A stretch of DNA of 64,000 nucleotides, taken from Micromonospora narathiwatensis (GTDB lineage Bacteria; Actinomycetota; Actinomycetes; Mycobacteriales; Micromonosporaceae). The notes beneath the pieces are model-generated. The model was not told the DNA's origin and did no database searches. It saw nothing but the letters and a program-made list of their open reading frames with translations. Position numbers and translations under genes: made by a program. The DNA is taken from the NCBI RefSeq assembly GCF_900089605.1, contig NZ_LT594324.1:620001-684000 (forward strand), given 5' to 3'. Shown one piece after another: positions 50,660 to 59,527 of this stretch (position 1 is the first letter of the stretch; every line of letters starts with the position of its first letter).

Positions 50660-52294
50660 ATGCAAGCTGCCCCGCGTACCGACGCCCGACCGACCCGGGG
50701 GCGGGTGGTGATGTTGGTCGACAACGGAGTCCACGGCGACTCCCGGGTGCAGAAGGCCGCCCGGTCCGCCGCCGAGGCCGGCTGGGAGGTGATCCTGGTC
50801 GGCATCCTGAAGGGCAACGCCACGGAGGAGAACTGGCGAATCGGCGACGCGGATGTCCAACTGATCAGGGTGTCCCGGCGGCTTCAGCACCCGGTCGCCT
50901 ACCGTCGCGCCCTGCTGCGCCGCCCGTTGGCGTACAAGCCGGGCTCCCAGGGCAAGCGGAAGCTGAACAAGCTCAAGGCCCGGCGGGACGACCTGAACTT
51001 CCGGCTCTCCGAGATCAAGGTCGCGCGGAGCCAGGGCGGGCCGCGCTGGCCGGAGCTGGCCGGCAAGGCCCGGCTGGCCCTGCCGTACTTCGTCAACAAG
51101 GCGAAGTTCCAGTGGGTCAAGTTCCGCTACGCGGAGCTGAAGCGCCTCCAGGCGCACCAGCAGGACCCGAACTCCTGGATCGACCGGACCGCCCTGCGGT
51201 TCTGGCAGCGACTCCACGGCGACCGGGCCTGGCGCCGCCTGGACCCGGAGCTGTGGGACTTCGAGCTGGCCTTCGCCCCGGTGGTGGACGAGTTGGAGCC
51301 GGACCTCATCCACGCACACGACTTCCGGATGCTCGGCGTGGGCGCGCGTGCCGCCATGCGGGCCCGCGCCGGTGGGCGTGACGTCAAGCTGGTCTGGGAC
51401 GCCCACGAGTTCGTGCCCGGCATCATCGGCCGGCCGGGGAACCAGCGCTGGCTGCCCGCGCAGATCGCGTACGTGCGGGAGCACGCGCCGTACGCCGACG
51501 GCGTCGTCACCGTCTCCGCCACCCTGGCCGACCTGCTCCGGGAGACGCACGACCTGCCCGAGCAGCCGGCGGTGGTGCTGAACGCCCCGCCTGCGGCGCT
51601 CACCCCGGAGCAGCGGGCCCGGCCGGTGCCGGACATCCGGGCGCGCTGCGGCATCGACGCGACCACGCCGCTGCTGGTCTACTGCGGCGGCATCAACCCC
51701 TCGCGCGGGGTGGACATCATGATCCGGGGCCTGACCGAGTTGCCCGACGCGCACGTCGCGCTGGTCTCGGTGCACCCCAACGGCAAGGTGCCGATCATGT
51801 ACGAGCTGGAGGAACTCGCCGCCGAGCTGGGCGTGGCCGACCGGGTGCACCTGCTGCCGTACGTGCCGCACTGGCAGGTGTCCGCCTTCGTGGCCCCCGC
51901 CGACCTCGGCGTCATCCCGATCCACCACAAGCCGAACCACGAGCTGGCGCTGATCACCAAGTTCTTCGAGTACGCGCACGGCCGGCTGCCGATGGTGGTG
52001 AGCGACGTCAAGACCATGGCGGAGGCGACGCGAGCCACCGGCCAGGGTGAGGTCTTCCGGGCCGAGGACCTGGACGACTACCTGCGGGCCGTACGCGCGG
52101 TGCTGGCCGACCCGCAGCGGTACCGGGCGGCGTACGACCGGCCGGGCGTGCTGGACCAGTGGACGTGGGAGGCGCAGGCACGGGTGATGGACGAGGTCTA
52201 CACCCGCCTGCTGCCGCACCACCCGAAGGCGCCGGCGTCGCCGGAGGCCGCCCCGGCCGTCCCGGCGCAGCGGTCCGTCATGCCGGTGCGCTGA
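50660..52294 (+). CDS. GT4-like glycosyltransferase (paralogue of 60939-62555)
   Basis: A 544-residue GT-B enzyme. GRVVMLVDNGVHGDSRVQK (14-32) opens the acceptor domain, the middle 80-200 is Lys/Arg-rich and helical, DLIHAHDFRM near 215 and VWDAHEFVPG near 245 are typical, and the donor half shows LVYCGGINPSRGVDIM near 338 and KFFEYAHGRLPMVVSDVKTM near 434. ATG 50660 follows GAGGAGAAGG. It is very similar in layout to 60939-62555, so the two flank the GT cluster as duplicates. It ends at a perfect palindromic terminator. Confidence 0.85.
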   Translation: MQAAPRTDARPTRGRVVMLVDNGVHGDSRVQKAARSAAEAGWEVILVGILKGNATEENWRIGDADVQLIRVSRRLQHPVAYRRALLRRPLAYKPGSQGKRKLNKLKARRDDLNFRLSEIKVARSQGGPRWPELAGKARLALPYFVNKAKFQWVKFRYAELKRLQAHQQDPNSWIDRTALRFWQRLHGDRAWRRLDPELWDFELAFAPVVDELEPDLIHAHDFRMLGVGARAAMRARAGGRDVKLVWDAHEFVPGIIGRPGNQRWLPAQIAYVREHAPYADGVVTVSATLADLLRETHDLPEQPAVVLNAPPAALTPEQRARPVPDIRARCGIDATTPLLVYCGGINPSRGVDIMIRGLTELPDAHVALVSVHPNGKVPIMYELEELAAELGVADRVHLLPYVPHWQVSAFVAPADLGVIPIHHKPNHELALITKFFEYAHGRLPMVVSDVKTMAEATRATGQGEVFRAEDLDDYLRAVRAVLADPQRYRAAYDRPGVLDQWTWEAQARVMDEVYTRLLPHHPKAPASPEAAPAVPAQRSVMPVR

Positions 52295-52308
52295 CCGGCG
52301 GAGACGAC

Positions 52309-52340
52309 GAAGGGGCCCGGCCGATCGGCCGGGCCCCTTC
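52309..52340. terminator. Perfect 32-base palindrome, bidirectional terminator
   Basis: A 32-base self-complementary sequence centred on CGATCG, rich in GGGGCCC, between the convergent stops at 52294 and 52371. It can form a 14-bp stem with a 4-base loop on either strand. Confidence 0.88.
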
Positions 52341-52370
52341 TCGCTGTGTGCCCGCGTCGCGGCGGACGGC

Positions 52371-54494
52371 TCAGCCGTCCAGCAGCAGCCGGTCGAAACC
52401 GGACTGGGTGACCGTCCAGTCCCAGGTCTTGAGCGCGTGCTCGGACGCGACCTGACCGGTCTCCCGCCACCGCTCCTCGGTGGCGGTGGCGTCCAGGATC
52501 CGCTCCGCCGCCTCCTCGGGGGTGGCGACCACCCAGTCGGCGGGGAAGAGGGTACGGGCGCCGTGCGGCTTGCCGGCGAAGAACGGCCAGTCCCGCACCA
52601 CCGGCACCGCCCCGCTGGCCGCACCCTCCACCAGACCACAGTGGAAGCTCTCCCGTACGGAGGTGCTGAGGATGACGCCCACCTCCTGGAGCGCGGCCGG
52701 GACGTCGTCGGTCTGCCCGTACCGCCGCACCGCGTCGAGCGGCTCCAGCTCGGCCAGGTCCTTGCTGAGCAGCTTGCCGTAGTCCTTCGCCGGCTTGCTG
52801 GTGCGGTTGTTGAAGTTGCTGCCGATGAGCGTCAGCCGGTACCGCTCGTCCCGCTCGCGCAGCCGGCGCAGCACGTCGATCGCCCAGCGCGGGTCCTTCG
52901 CCACCGAGCTGAACCCGACCATGCCCAGGTTGAAGCGGGCGTCCGCCGACTTCACCCGGGGGTAGCGCTGGAGGTCCATCGCGTTGTCGATGACCCAGAG
53001 GCGGGGACCGCCGGGCTCGGCGAGCTGCGGCAGCACCGCCGTGGAGAGGTCCTGCAGGTGCTCGGAGACGAAGACGACGTCGTCCACCCGGGAGAAGTCC
53101 ACCAGGTGCGGCCAGAAGTTGAACGCCTCGAAACTGTGCAGCCGGACGATGATCCGGGCGGTGCCGGGGTCGTGCAGGGTGAACAGCGCCGCGGTGGCCT
53201 GGCACCAGTCGACGAAGACGGTGTCCGCCCAGTCCAGGTGCGGCCGCAGCCACTCCTCGATCTTGGCGCCGTACGACGACTCGCCCGCCAGCAGATGTTC
53301 GATCACGGCGCTGCCGCTGAGGGCCAGCGGGCGGGTCACCGGGTCCTCGTGGAGATCCAGGAAGCGGACCTCCACGTTCGGCATCGCCCGGTACCGCTCC
53401 AGGATCTCCGGCAGGAAGTTGTCGTTGATCAGCGTGGTGACCAGCAGGCGCAGCGGCCGGTCGGTGGGCGCCGGCGCGGCCGGGGCGAGCCGGCACCGCG
53501 GCCCGGACAGCTTCCGCGCCGCCGCGCTGGCCCGGAACGGCGCCAGGAAGGCACCCGGGTCCTCGCTCATCGGCGAGGTGAGCCGGTCGAAGTGCAGCAC
53601 CCGGTTGGACGACAGGCTCCACGCCTTGGAGACCGCCGCCGCGGACTGCGTGGGGTTCTTGGACACCAGGCTGTCCGCCAGCGCCAACTGGGCCCGGATC
53701 GCGTCGTGCAGGCCGGTCGGAACGTGGCCGAGGGCCAGCTCGGACTGCGCCGCCTGGGTCAGCACGTCCGCGCGGGTGCCGGCGCTGCTGATCCGGTTCA
53801 CCGCGGCGGAGGCGGCGCGGGCGGCGACGGCCGGGCGGCCGGCGCGTACCGCGCTGTCGTGCAGCCGGACGGCGAGCTTGCTGCGGAACCGGTCCGGCAC
53901 GCGGGGAGCCGCCACCGCCCGGGTCCAGAACCAGGCGCCGGCCGGGTTGCTCATCACCGTCTGGCCGGTGGCCTTCCGGAGCGTGGTCCGCACGGTCTGT
54001 ACCGCCGCCCGCTTGGCCCCCCGGGCACCGATGCCGGCGGCCGCCGCCATCTGCCGCTCCAGCCGCTTGCCCACCGGCTCGGTCCGGGCCGAGTCGAGGG
54101 CCCGCAGCGCGGGCACGAGGCCGTAGTGGGCGCCGGCCCGGGTGTTGCGCTGCGCCATCTCCCACACCGTGTGCACCGTGCGGGCGTCGAGAGCCACCAG
54201 CAGGTCGGCCTTCCGGTAGCGCTGCCGCAGCCAGGCGTTACGCCGCGCGTGCAGCCACAGCTTCCGGTTGGCCTGCGCCCGGCCGAGCGCCTTGCGGAAC
54301 CGGGCGTCCCGCTTCTCGACGGGTACGGCGAAGGTGCGGACGTCCGCCAGCGCCGGGTCGATCGGCAGCTCCGCGCTGTCGAAGAAGCAGGCCACGGTGA
54401 CGGTGGCACCCCGGTCGCGGAAGCGCTCCAGCGCCTCGACCAGGACGGCCGGCTGCTTCGGTGCGGCACTGGCCACGATGAGCACGGTGGTCAC
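52371..54494 (-). CDS. Large GT-B glycosyltransferase with long N-terminal domain
   Basis: A 707-residue protein. The first about 330 residues start like a Rossmann half (TTVLIVASAAPKQPAVLVEALERF) and continue as basic and Ala-rich helices. From about 335 a second transferase unit follows (LRLLVTTLINDNFLPEILERY, then DTVFVDWCQATAALFTLHDP, VSEHLQDLSTAVLPQL and a donor part with GMVGFSSVAKDPRWAIDVL near 530 and VILSTSVRESFHCGLVEGAASGA near 622). The GTG start overlaps the preceding stop (GTGA), so it is coupled to the next gene. Substrates unknown; context is teichoic-acid-like polymer decoration. Confidence 0.78.
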   Translation of the reverse strand: MTTVLIVASAAPKQPAVLVEALERFRDRGATVTVACFFDSAELPIDPALADVRTFAVPVEKRDARFRKALGRAQANRKLWLHARRNAWLRQRYRKADLLVALDARTVHTVWEMAQRNTRAGAHYGLVPALRALDSARTEPVGKRLERQMAAAAGIGARGAKRAAVQTVRTTLRKATGQTVMSNPAGAWFWTRAVAAPRVPDRFRSKLAVRLHDSAVRAGRPAVAARAASAAVNRISSAGTRADVLTQAAQSELALGHVPTGLHDAIRAQLALADSLVSKNPTQSAAAVSKAWSLSSNRVLHFDRLTSPMSEDPGAFLAPFRASAAARKLSGPRCRLAPAAPAPTDRPLRLLVTTLINDNFLPEILERYRAMPNVEVRFLDLHEDPVTRPLALSGSAVIEHLLAGESSYGAKIEEWLRPHLDWADTVFVDWCQATAALFTLHDPGTARIIVRLHSFEAFNFWPHLVDFSRVDDVVFVSEHLQDLSTAVLPQLAEPGGPRLWVIDNAMDLQRYPRVKSADARFNLGMVGFSSVAKDPRWAIDVLRRLRERDERYRLTLIGSNFNNRTSKPAKDYGKLLSKDLAELEPLDAVRRYGQTDDVPAALQEVGVILSTSVRESFHCGLVEGAASGAVPVVRDWPFFAGKPHGARTLFPADWVVATPEEAAERILDATATEERWRETGQVASEHALKTWDWTVTQSGFDRLLLDG

Positions 54495-55903
54495 GGTTGG
54501 ACATCTCCCGTCGAAACGGCCGCGGCCGGGGTGGAAACGCCGGCCGCGGCCGGCCGGGCGAGCTCGGTGAGGTGCCGGACGGCCGGGGCGAGCACGGCCG
54601 GCCGGGCGAACCGGCGGGCCAACTCGCGCGCGGCGGCCCGGTCCGCGTCGGTCGCCTTGACGGCCATCCGGGCCGCCTCCGAGAAGGAGTCGGCGAGACG
54701 GTGTGGATCCAGGCCGACCGCCCCGGTCCAGAGCGGGTGCCCGGCCAGGACGTTCGCCGCGTCGTGGTCGACGTCGTGCGCGGAGAGCACGGGCAGCCCG
54801 CTGGCCATGAACTCGTACACCTTGCCGGAGGTCACGAAGCGACCGCCGACCAGCATCAGGACCAGCGCGTCCCACGAGCCGTACGTGGCCGACAGGGCCG
54901 CCTTCGGCACCGGCCCGCCGAAGGTGACGCCGTCGACGGCGGCCTCCTTGAGCAGGTCCATGTGCCGGTTGGCCTCCCGTGCCGGACCGGCGCCGATGTG
55001 GCCCCGCACCTCGAACCGGGAGCGGGCCACGACCGGGTCGTCCCGTCGCGCGATCCGCCAGCCCTCGAGCACCGACTCGAGGAACGCCGGCGTGAAGTTG
55101 ACCGAGCCGAGGTAGCCGAAGGTCAGCCCGGCGACCGGGTCCGGCGACCGGCCCGCCACGTCGGGCAGGCTGTCCTCGTCGTAGCCGTTGCGCACGACGT
55201 GCACCCGCTCGGCGAGTTGCGGATAGCGCTCGCGGTAGAAGTCGGCGATCGGGTCGTTGACGCACCAGACGGCGAGGGCGTGCTCGAGGACCTTGGACTC
55301 CCAGCGGCCGGAGACCGAGTCCCGGGTGAACGCCTCGCCGCCACCGATCACGTCCAGCGACCAGCCGTCCCGGAAGTCGACCGCGTACGGGACCTTGTAC
55401 TCCTCCCAGAGCTTCCAGGTGGCGGCCAGGTTCACGTACGGGGCGCAGGAGGCGAGCAGCAGGTCGGCCGGGTGCTCGCGGTGCACCCGCAGCACCGCCC
55501 GCTCCAGGTCGTAGCGCCAGCCGCCGAAGACCGGCTCGGGGAAAGCCCGCTGCTCGCGTTGCCGCAGCCGCTTGATCCACCCAGCCGGGTCGAGCGTGCG
55601 CTCCTCGGAGAAGGCCCGGATGTCGGTCTCCAGGTCCTGCCGGATCAGCGGCAGTTCGACCACCTTGACCCGCGGGTCGACCTTCTCCGAGAGGGTGTGG
55701 TCCAGGCCGTACTCCCGCTCCCATGCCTCCTGGCAGATGGTGATGACGGTGATGTCCCAGCCCATGGCGACGAACTGGTTCGCCGTCTCGCGCAGCCGGT
55801 ACGCGCTGCTCTTCGCCGCGGGCGGGAAGCCGATGGCCAGGTAGATGGCGTGCGGCCGTTGCCCGCCGCCGGACCGGGGGAGTGGGACAACTCGATTGCT
55901 CAT
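54491..55903 (-). CDS. GT4-like glycosyltransferase
   Basis: A 470-residue GT-B protein. The N-terminal IYLAIGFPPAAKSSAYRLRETANQFVA (about 20-46) is the acceptor-side signature, VDFRDGWSLDVIGGGEAF lies near 173, and the donor half shows FGYLGSVNFTPAFLESVLEGW near 267 and TSGKVYEFMASGLPVLSAHD near 361. Its stop codon overlaps the 52371-54494 gene. The start at 55903 is 34 bases from the wecB stop, so wecB and these two transferases form one operon. Confidence 0.85.
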   Translation of the reverse strand: MSNRVVPLPRSGGGQRPHAIYLAIGFPPAAKSSAYRLRETANQFVAMGWDITVITICQEAWEREYGLDHTLSEKVDPRVKVVELPLIRQDLETDIRAFSEERTLDPAGWIKRLRQREQRAFPEPVFGGWRYDLERAVLRVHREHPADLLLASCAPYVNLAATWKLWEEYKVPYAVDFRDGWSLDVIGGGEAFTRDSVSGRWESKVLEHALAVWCVNDPIADFYRERYPQLAERVHVVRNGYDEDSLPDVAGRSPDPVAGLTFGYLGSVNFTPAFLESVLEGWRIARRDDPVVARSRFEVRGHIGAGPAREANRHMDLLKEAAVDGVTFGGPVPKAALSATYGSWDALVLMLVGGRFVTSGKVYEFMASGLPVLSAHDVDHDAANVLAGHPLWTGAVGLDPHRLADSFSEAARMAVKATDADRAAARELARRFARPAVLAPAVRHLTELARPAAAGVSTPAAAVSTGDVQP

Positions 55904-55937
55904 CGCGGATGACCGATCGTGAGGAGGGGACGCGCCG

Positions 55938-57023
55938 TCATGCCAGGTGCCGTCGCAGCGTCTCGGCGACCCGGTGGGCCGCCCGGCCGTCGCCGTACGG
56001 GGTGCCTCGGGGAGCCTCCGGGGCGGGACGGGTCGCCGTGGCCGCCCACTCTCCGCCCAGCTCGCGCGGGTCCGGAACCAGCACGTTCCACCCGCCCTCG
56101 AGGGTCTCCACCCACTCCGTCTCGGTGCGCAGCGTGGTGCACGGGCGGTCGAGCAGGTATGCCTCCTTCTGGAGGCCGCCCGAGTCGGTGACCACGCCGA
56201 CGGAGCCGAGCACCGCCGCCACCATGCCGGCGTAGGGCAGCGGACGGCCGGCGTGCAGCGCCCCCCGGGACAGCTTCAGGCCGTGCTCCTCGGCGCGGGC
56301 GAGCAGTCGGGGGTGGGCCAGCAGCGCGACCGGCACCGGCAGGTCGGCCAGCGCGTCGAGCAGCGCCCCGAGCCGCCGCGGGTCGTCCGTGTTCTCCGCG
56401 CGGTGCAGGGTGGCCAGCAGGTACGGCGCGTCCGGGTCGATCCCCTCGGGCAGGGCCGGCCGAGGCCGGCCGCCACGGGTCACGTCGTCCCGGACCCGCA
56501 GGCAGACGTCCACCATGACGTCGCCGACCAGGACCGACCGGGCAGCCAGGCCCTCCGTCGCGAGGTGCCGCATCGCCTCCTCGGTGGGGGCGAGCAGCAG
56601 GTCGGCGGCGTGGTCGGTGAGCACCCGGTTGTGCTCCTCCGGCATCCGCCGGTTGAACGAGCGCAGCCCGGCCTCCAGGTGGGCCACCGGCAGGTGCTGC
56701 TTCACCGCCGACAGGGTCCCCGCCAGCGTGGAGTTGGTGTCGCCGTAGACCAGGACCCAGTCCGGGCGCTCGGCGGCGAGCACCGGGTCCAGCGCGGCCA
56801 GGGTGTTGCCCGTCTGCACGCCGTGGCTGCCGGAGCCGATGCCCAGGTGCACGTCCGGGTCGGGGATGCCGAGCCCGGAGAAGAAGACGTCGGACAGGTC
56901 GGCGTCGTAGTGCTGCCCGGTGTGCACGATCACGTGCTCGCACCCGTCCTCGGCGAACGCGGCCGCGATGGGTGCCAGCTTCACCAACTGCGGTCGGGCG
57001 CCGACGATGCTGACGACCTTCAC
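55938..57023 (-). CDS. wecB: UDP-N-acetylglucosamine 2-epimerase (non-hydrolysing)
   Basis: A 361-residue epimerase making UDP-ManNAc from UDP-GlcNAc. The family opening VVSIVGARPQLVKLAPIAAA (3-22), HTGQHYDADLSDVFF (35-49), VYGDTNSTLAG (93-103), HLEAGLRSFNR, TLHRAENTDD near 205 and TDSGGLQKEAYLL near 280 are all present. In teichoic acid pathways this supplies ManNAc for the linkage unit. The GTG start follows GAGGA. It leads the minus-strand operon of two glycosyltransferases. Confidence 0.94.
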   Translation of the reverse strand: MKVVSIVGARPQLVKLAPIAAAFAEDGCEHVIVHTGQHYDADLSDVFFSGLGIPDPDVHLGIGSGSHGVQTGNTLAALDPVLAAERPDWVLVYGDTNSTLAGTLSAVKQHLPVAHLEAGLRSFNRRMPEEHNRVLTDHAADLLLAPTEEAMRHLATEGLAARSVLVGDVMVDVCLRVRDDVTRGGRPRPALPEGIDPDAPYLLATLHRAENTDDPRRLGALLDALADLPVPVALLAHPRLLARAEEHGLKLSRGALHAGRPLPYAGMVAAVLGSVGVVTDSGGLQKEAYLLDRPCTTLRTETEWVETLEGGWNVLVPDPRELGGEWAATATRPAPEAPRGTPYGDGRAAHRVAETLRRHLA

Positions 57024-57645
57024 TACCTGACTCCTCGGTATCGGTTACCGGACCACGGACGGATCTGGCGCTGCCGCCTGCGGCACGGGCCGAAGGCGGT
57101 GCTCGCCCCGACCGACCGAGAGTGGTCCCGGCCGGAACGGCTGCTGAACTGTCGGGCGCCGGGCCCCTGACGGGCCCGGGGACGACCACGGCGGACGGCT
57201 GCGCCCGCCGACGCCCCGGGGGCGTCCTTGCCGGCCGCGGTCGCCCGGGGGCGGGCGGCGGCCTTTGGAATAGTAGTGCCCCGATCGGTGGGGGACGACG
57301 CACGCGGTCGCCGGGACGTCCCGCGTGCCGAAGGCCGCCGGACGGATCGGGTCATCGGCGTCGTCCGGGTCGGACGGCGACGAGCAGCGCGTTACGGGAC
57401 ACAACGCACAACCCTAACCGACCGTGCCGGGTCGCCCGGTCGCCCCGGGCCCCCGCGCCCGAGGGCAGGTGGAGCCGCGGCCCCTCGGCATGGGCACGCG
57501 GGCCGGGCCGCCGGGCCGGAATGTTCGCCGGATCTTCGTCGGCCGTTCGCCGGCTCGGCCCGCCGCCCGGCCCGGCCCGACGCACCTTCTGGGTGTGGTG
57601 AGCCTGGCCCGGGCATTCCGTGCCGCTTGCGTACACTACGGCGCC
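57024..57645. other. Long divergent intergenic region
   Basis: No gene with supporting signals is found. On the minus strand a TACTAT box (57270-57275) may be the -10 for wecB, giving a 5' leader of about 240 bases. On the plus strand TACACT (57632-57637), 8 bases before ATG 57646, suggests a leaderless start for the membrane protein. Confidence 0.45.
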
Positions 57646-59523
57646 ATGACCGCCTCGGGGCCCGACATCCGCAGCCGCACCTCCACCGATGGGGACGCGG
57701 TGGCCGAGACCACCGTCACCGACGTAGCGGAGCGGTCCGAGACACCGGGCGCGACGGGACCCGACGCGCCGGTCGAGGCGCGGGCGACGGCACGCCGGCG
57801 CCGGATCCGTTTGGACCTGCTGGTCGCCGCGGTGTACGTGGCCGGCGCGCTGTGGGTGACCGGCCGCGGCTGGCTGGACCACGGCGGCCGGCTGCTCGGC
57901 AGCCGCCCCAACGACCAGGGCTTCAACGAGTGGATGCTGGCGTACGCGGCGCACGCCGTCAGCCACCTGGAGAACCCGTTCTTCACCACGCTGCAGAACG
58001 CCCCGAACGGGGTCAACCTGATGACCAACGTCGGGATGCAACTGCCCGGGCTCGTGCTGGCGCCGGTCACCCTGCTCTTCGGCGCCTCGTTCTCGTACCT
58101 GCTGTTCATCACCCTCAACCTGGCCGGCACCGGGTACGCCTGGTACCACGTCCTCTCCCGGCACGTGGTGTCGTCCCGGGTCGCGGCGTTCGGCGGCGGC
58201 CTGTTCTGCGCCTTCGCGCCCGCCCTCGTCTCGCACAGCAACGGCCACCCGCACATCACCGCGCAGTGGCTGGTCCCGTTCATTGTGTGGCGGGTCGTCC
58301 GGTTGGCCCGCGACGGCCGCCCGGTCCGGGACGGACTGGTGCTGGGCGCCCTCGTGGTGACGCAGTTCTTCGTCAGCCTGGAGATCCTCTTCCTGGTCGC
58401 GCTCGGCTGCCTGATGATGGTTCTCGGCTACCTGATCTGCCGGCCGCGCGAGGCGCTGCGCCGGGCCCGCCCGATGCTCGGCGGGCTGGCGATCACCGGG
58501 GTGCTGGTGGGGGCCGCCGCGGCGTACCCGCTGTGGATGCAGTTCGCCGGCCCGCAGCACCGGATCGGGCACCCCGGCAACCCCGACGTCTACGCGCTGA
58601 CGCTCGGCTCGTTCGTGCGCTACGCCACCGAGTCGGTGGCGGGCAGCCCCACCAGCGCGCTCCGGTGGGGCCCGAACACCACCGAGCAGGCCAGCTTCTA
58701 CGGCTGGTCGGTGGTGGTGCTGGCGCTGGCCGCCTGCTGGTGGCTGCGCCGCGAGGTCATCGTCCGGGTGATCACCGTGGTGGCCGTGATCTCCGCGGCC
58801 TTCTCGATCGGCACCACCTGGACGGTGGGCACCCGGCGTACCAGTGTGCCGGCGCCGTTCGCGCTGGTGACCGGCCTGCCGGTGTTCGACTCGGTGGTGG
58901 TTGCCCGGTTCGCCCTGATCACGACCGTGGCGCTCGGTGTCCTGCTCGCGGTCGCCGGCGACCGGCTCGCCAAGGTCCGGGTCGACGCCCCGGCGCAGGG
59001 ACGGCTGGTGCCCCGGCTGGCCGCGGTGGCGGTGTTCGCCGCCCTGTTGCCCATCCTGCCCACCCCGTTGGAGGCCCGGGGCCGGGTGCCCGTCCCCGAC
59101 TTTGTCACCGGCGGCGCCTGGCGCGAGCACGTGGCACCGGGCCGAACCCTGGTCCCGGTGCCGGTGGACGGCATGACCTCGCTCTACTGGAGTTCCGCCG
59201 CGCTGACCGCCTTCGCCGTGCCCAGCGGCTATTTCCTCGGGCCGGTCTCCGACACCGACGCCACCGGCCGCTGGGGTGTCGAGCCGCAGCCGACCGCGAA
59301 GCTGCTCACCGCCGTCTCCCAGGGCGAGCGGGCCGCGACGGTCAGCCCGGTCGAGATCGATCAGGCACGGGCCGACGTCCGGTACTGGAAGGCCGACGCG
59401 GTGGCGCTGCCCGACCGGGCCCGGCGCCACGACGACCTCAAGATCGTGCTGGACGCGATGTTCGGCCCGGGGCAGCGGGTGGACGACGTGTGGGTCTGGG
59501 ACGTCCGGTCCTGGACCCGGTGA
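57646..59523 (+). CDS. Polytopic membrane protein, GT-C or YfhO-like
   Basis: A 625-residue protein. A disordered, Thr/Ala-rich N-terminus (1-60) is followed by about ten hydrophobic helices to about residue 475. NDQGFNEWMLAYAAHAVSHLENPFFT near 90 lies in the first outer loop and carries acidic residues as in GT-C enzymes. A Trp/Asp-rich soluble C-terminal domain (about 480-625) follows. I read it as a membrane glycosyltransferase or flippase-like protein of polymer assembly; the family is not certain. No Shine-Dalgarno; leaderless start probable. Confidence 0.65.
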   Translation: MTASGPDIRSRTSTDGDAVAETTVTDVAERSETPGATGPDAPVEARATARRRRIRLDLLVAAVYVAGALWVTGRGWLDHGGRLLGSRPNDQGFNEWMLAYAAHAVSHLENPFFTTLQNAPNGVNLMTNVGMQLPGLVLAPVTLLFGASFSYLLFITLNLAGTGYAWYHVLSRHVVSSRVAAFGGGLFCAFAPALVSHSNGHPHITAQWLVPFIVWRVVRLARDGRPVRDGLVLGALVVTQFFVSLEILFLVALGCLMMVLGYLICRPREALRRARPMLGGLAITGVLVGAAAAYPLWMQFAGPQHRIGHPGNPDVYALTLGSFVRYATESVAGSPTSALRWGPNTTEQASFYGWSVVVLALAACWWLRREVIVRVITVVAVISAAFSIGTTWTVGTRRTSVPAPFALVTGLPVFDSVVVARFALITTVALGVLLAVAGDRLAKVRVDAPAQGRLVPRLAAVAVFAALLPILPTPLEARGRVPVPDFVTGGAWREHVAPGRTLVPVPVDGMTSLYWSSAALTAFAVPSGYFLGPVSDTDATGRWGVEPQPTAKLLTAVSQGERAATVSPVEIDQARADVRYWKADAVALPDRARRHDDLKIVLDAMFGPGQRVDDVWVWDVRSWTR

Positions 59524-59527
59524 CCGG

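Noticed and set aside
52437..55115. An 892-codon plus-strand frame opposite two glycosyltransferase genes.
   Set aside because: Composition is a complement artefact; the minus strand has GT-B motifs and a GTGA overlap.
57023..57404. Minus-strand frames upstream of wecB that could be an N-terminal extension or small gene.
   Set aside because: wecB similarity begins exactly at the GTG at 57023 with a ribosome-binding site; the upstream frames are Arg/Ser-rich and featureless.
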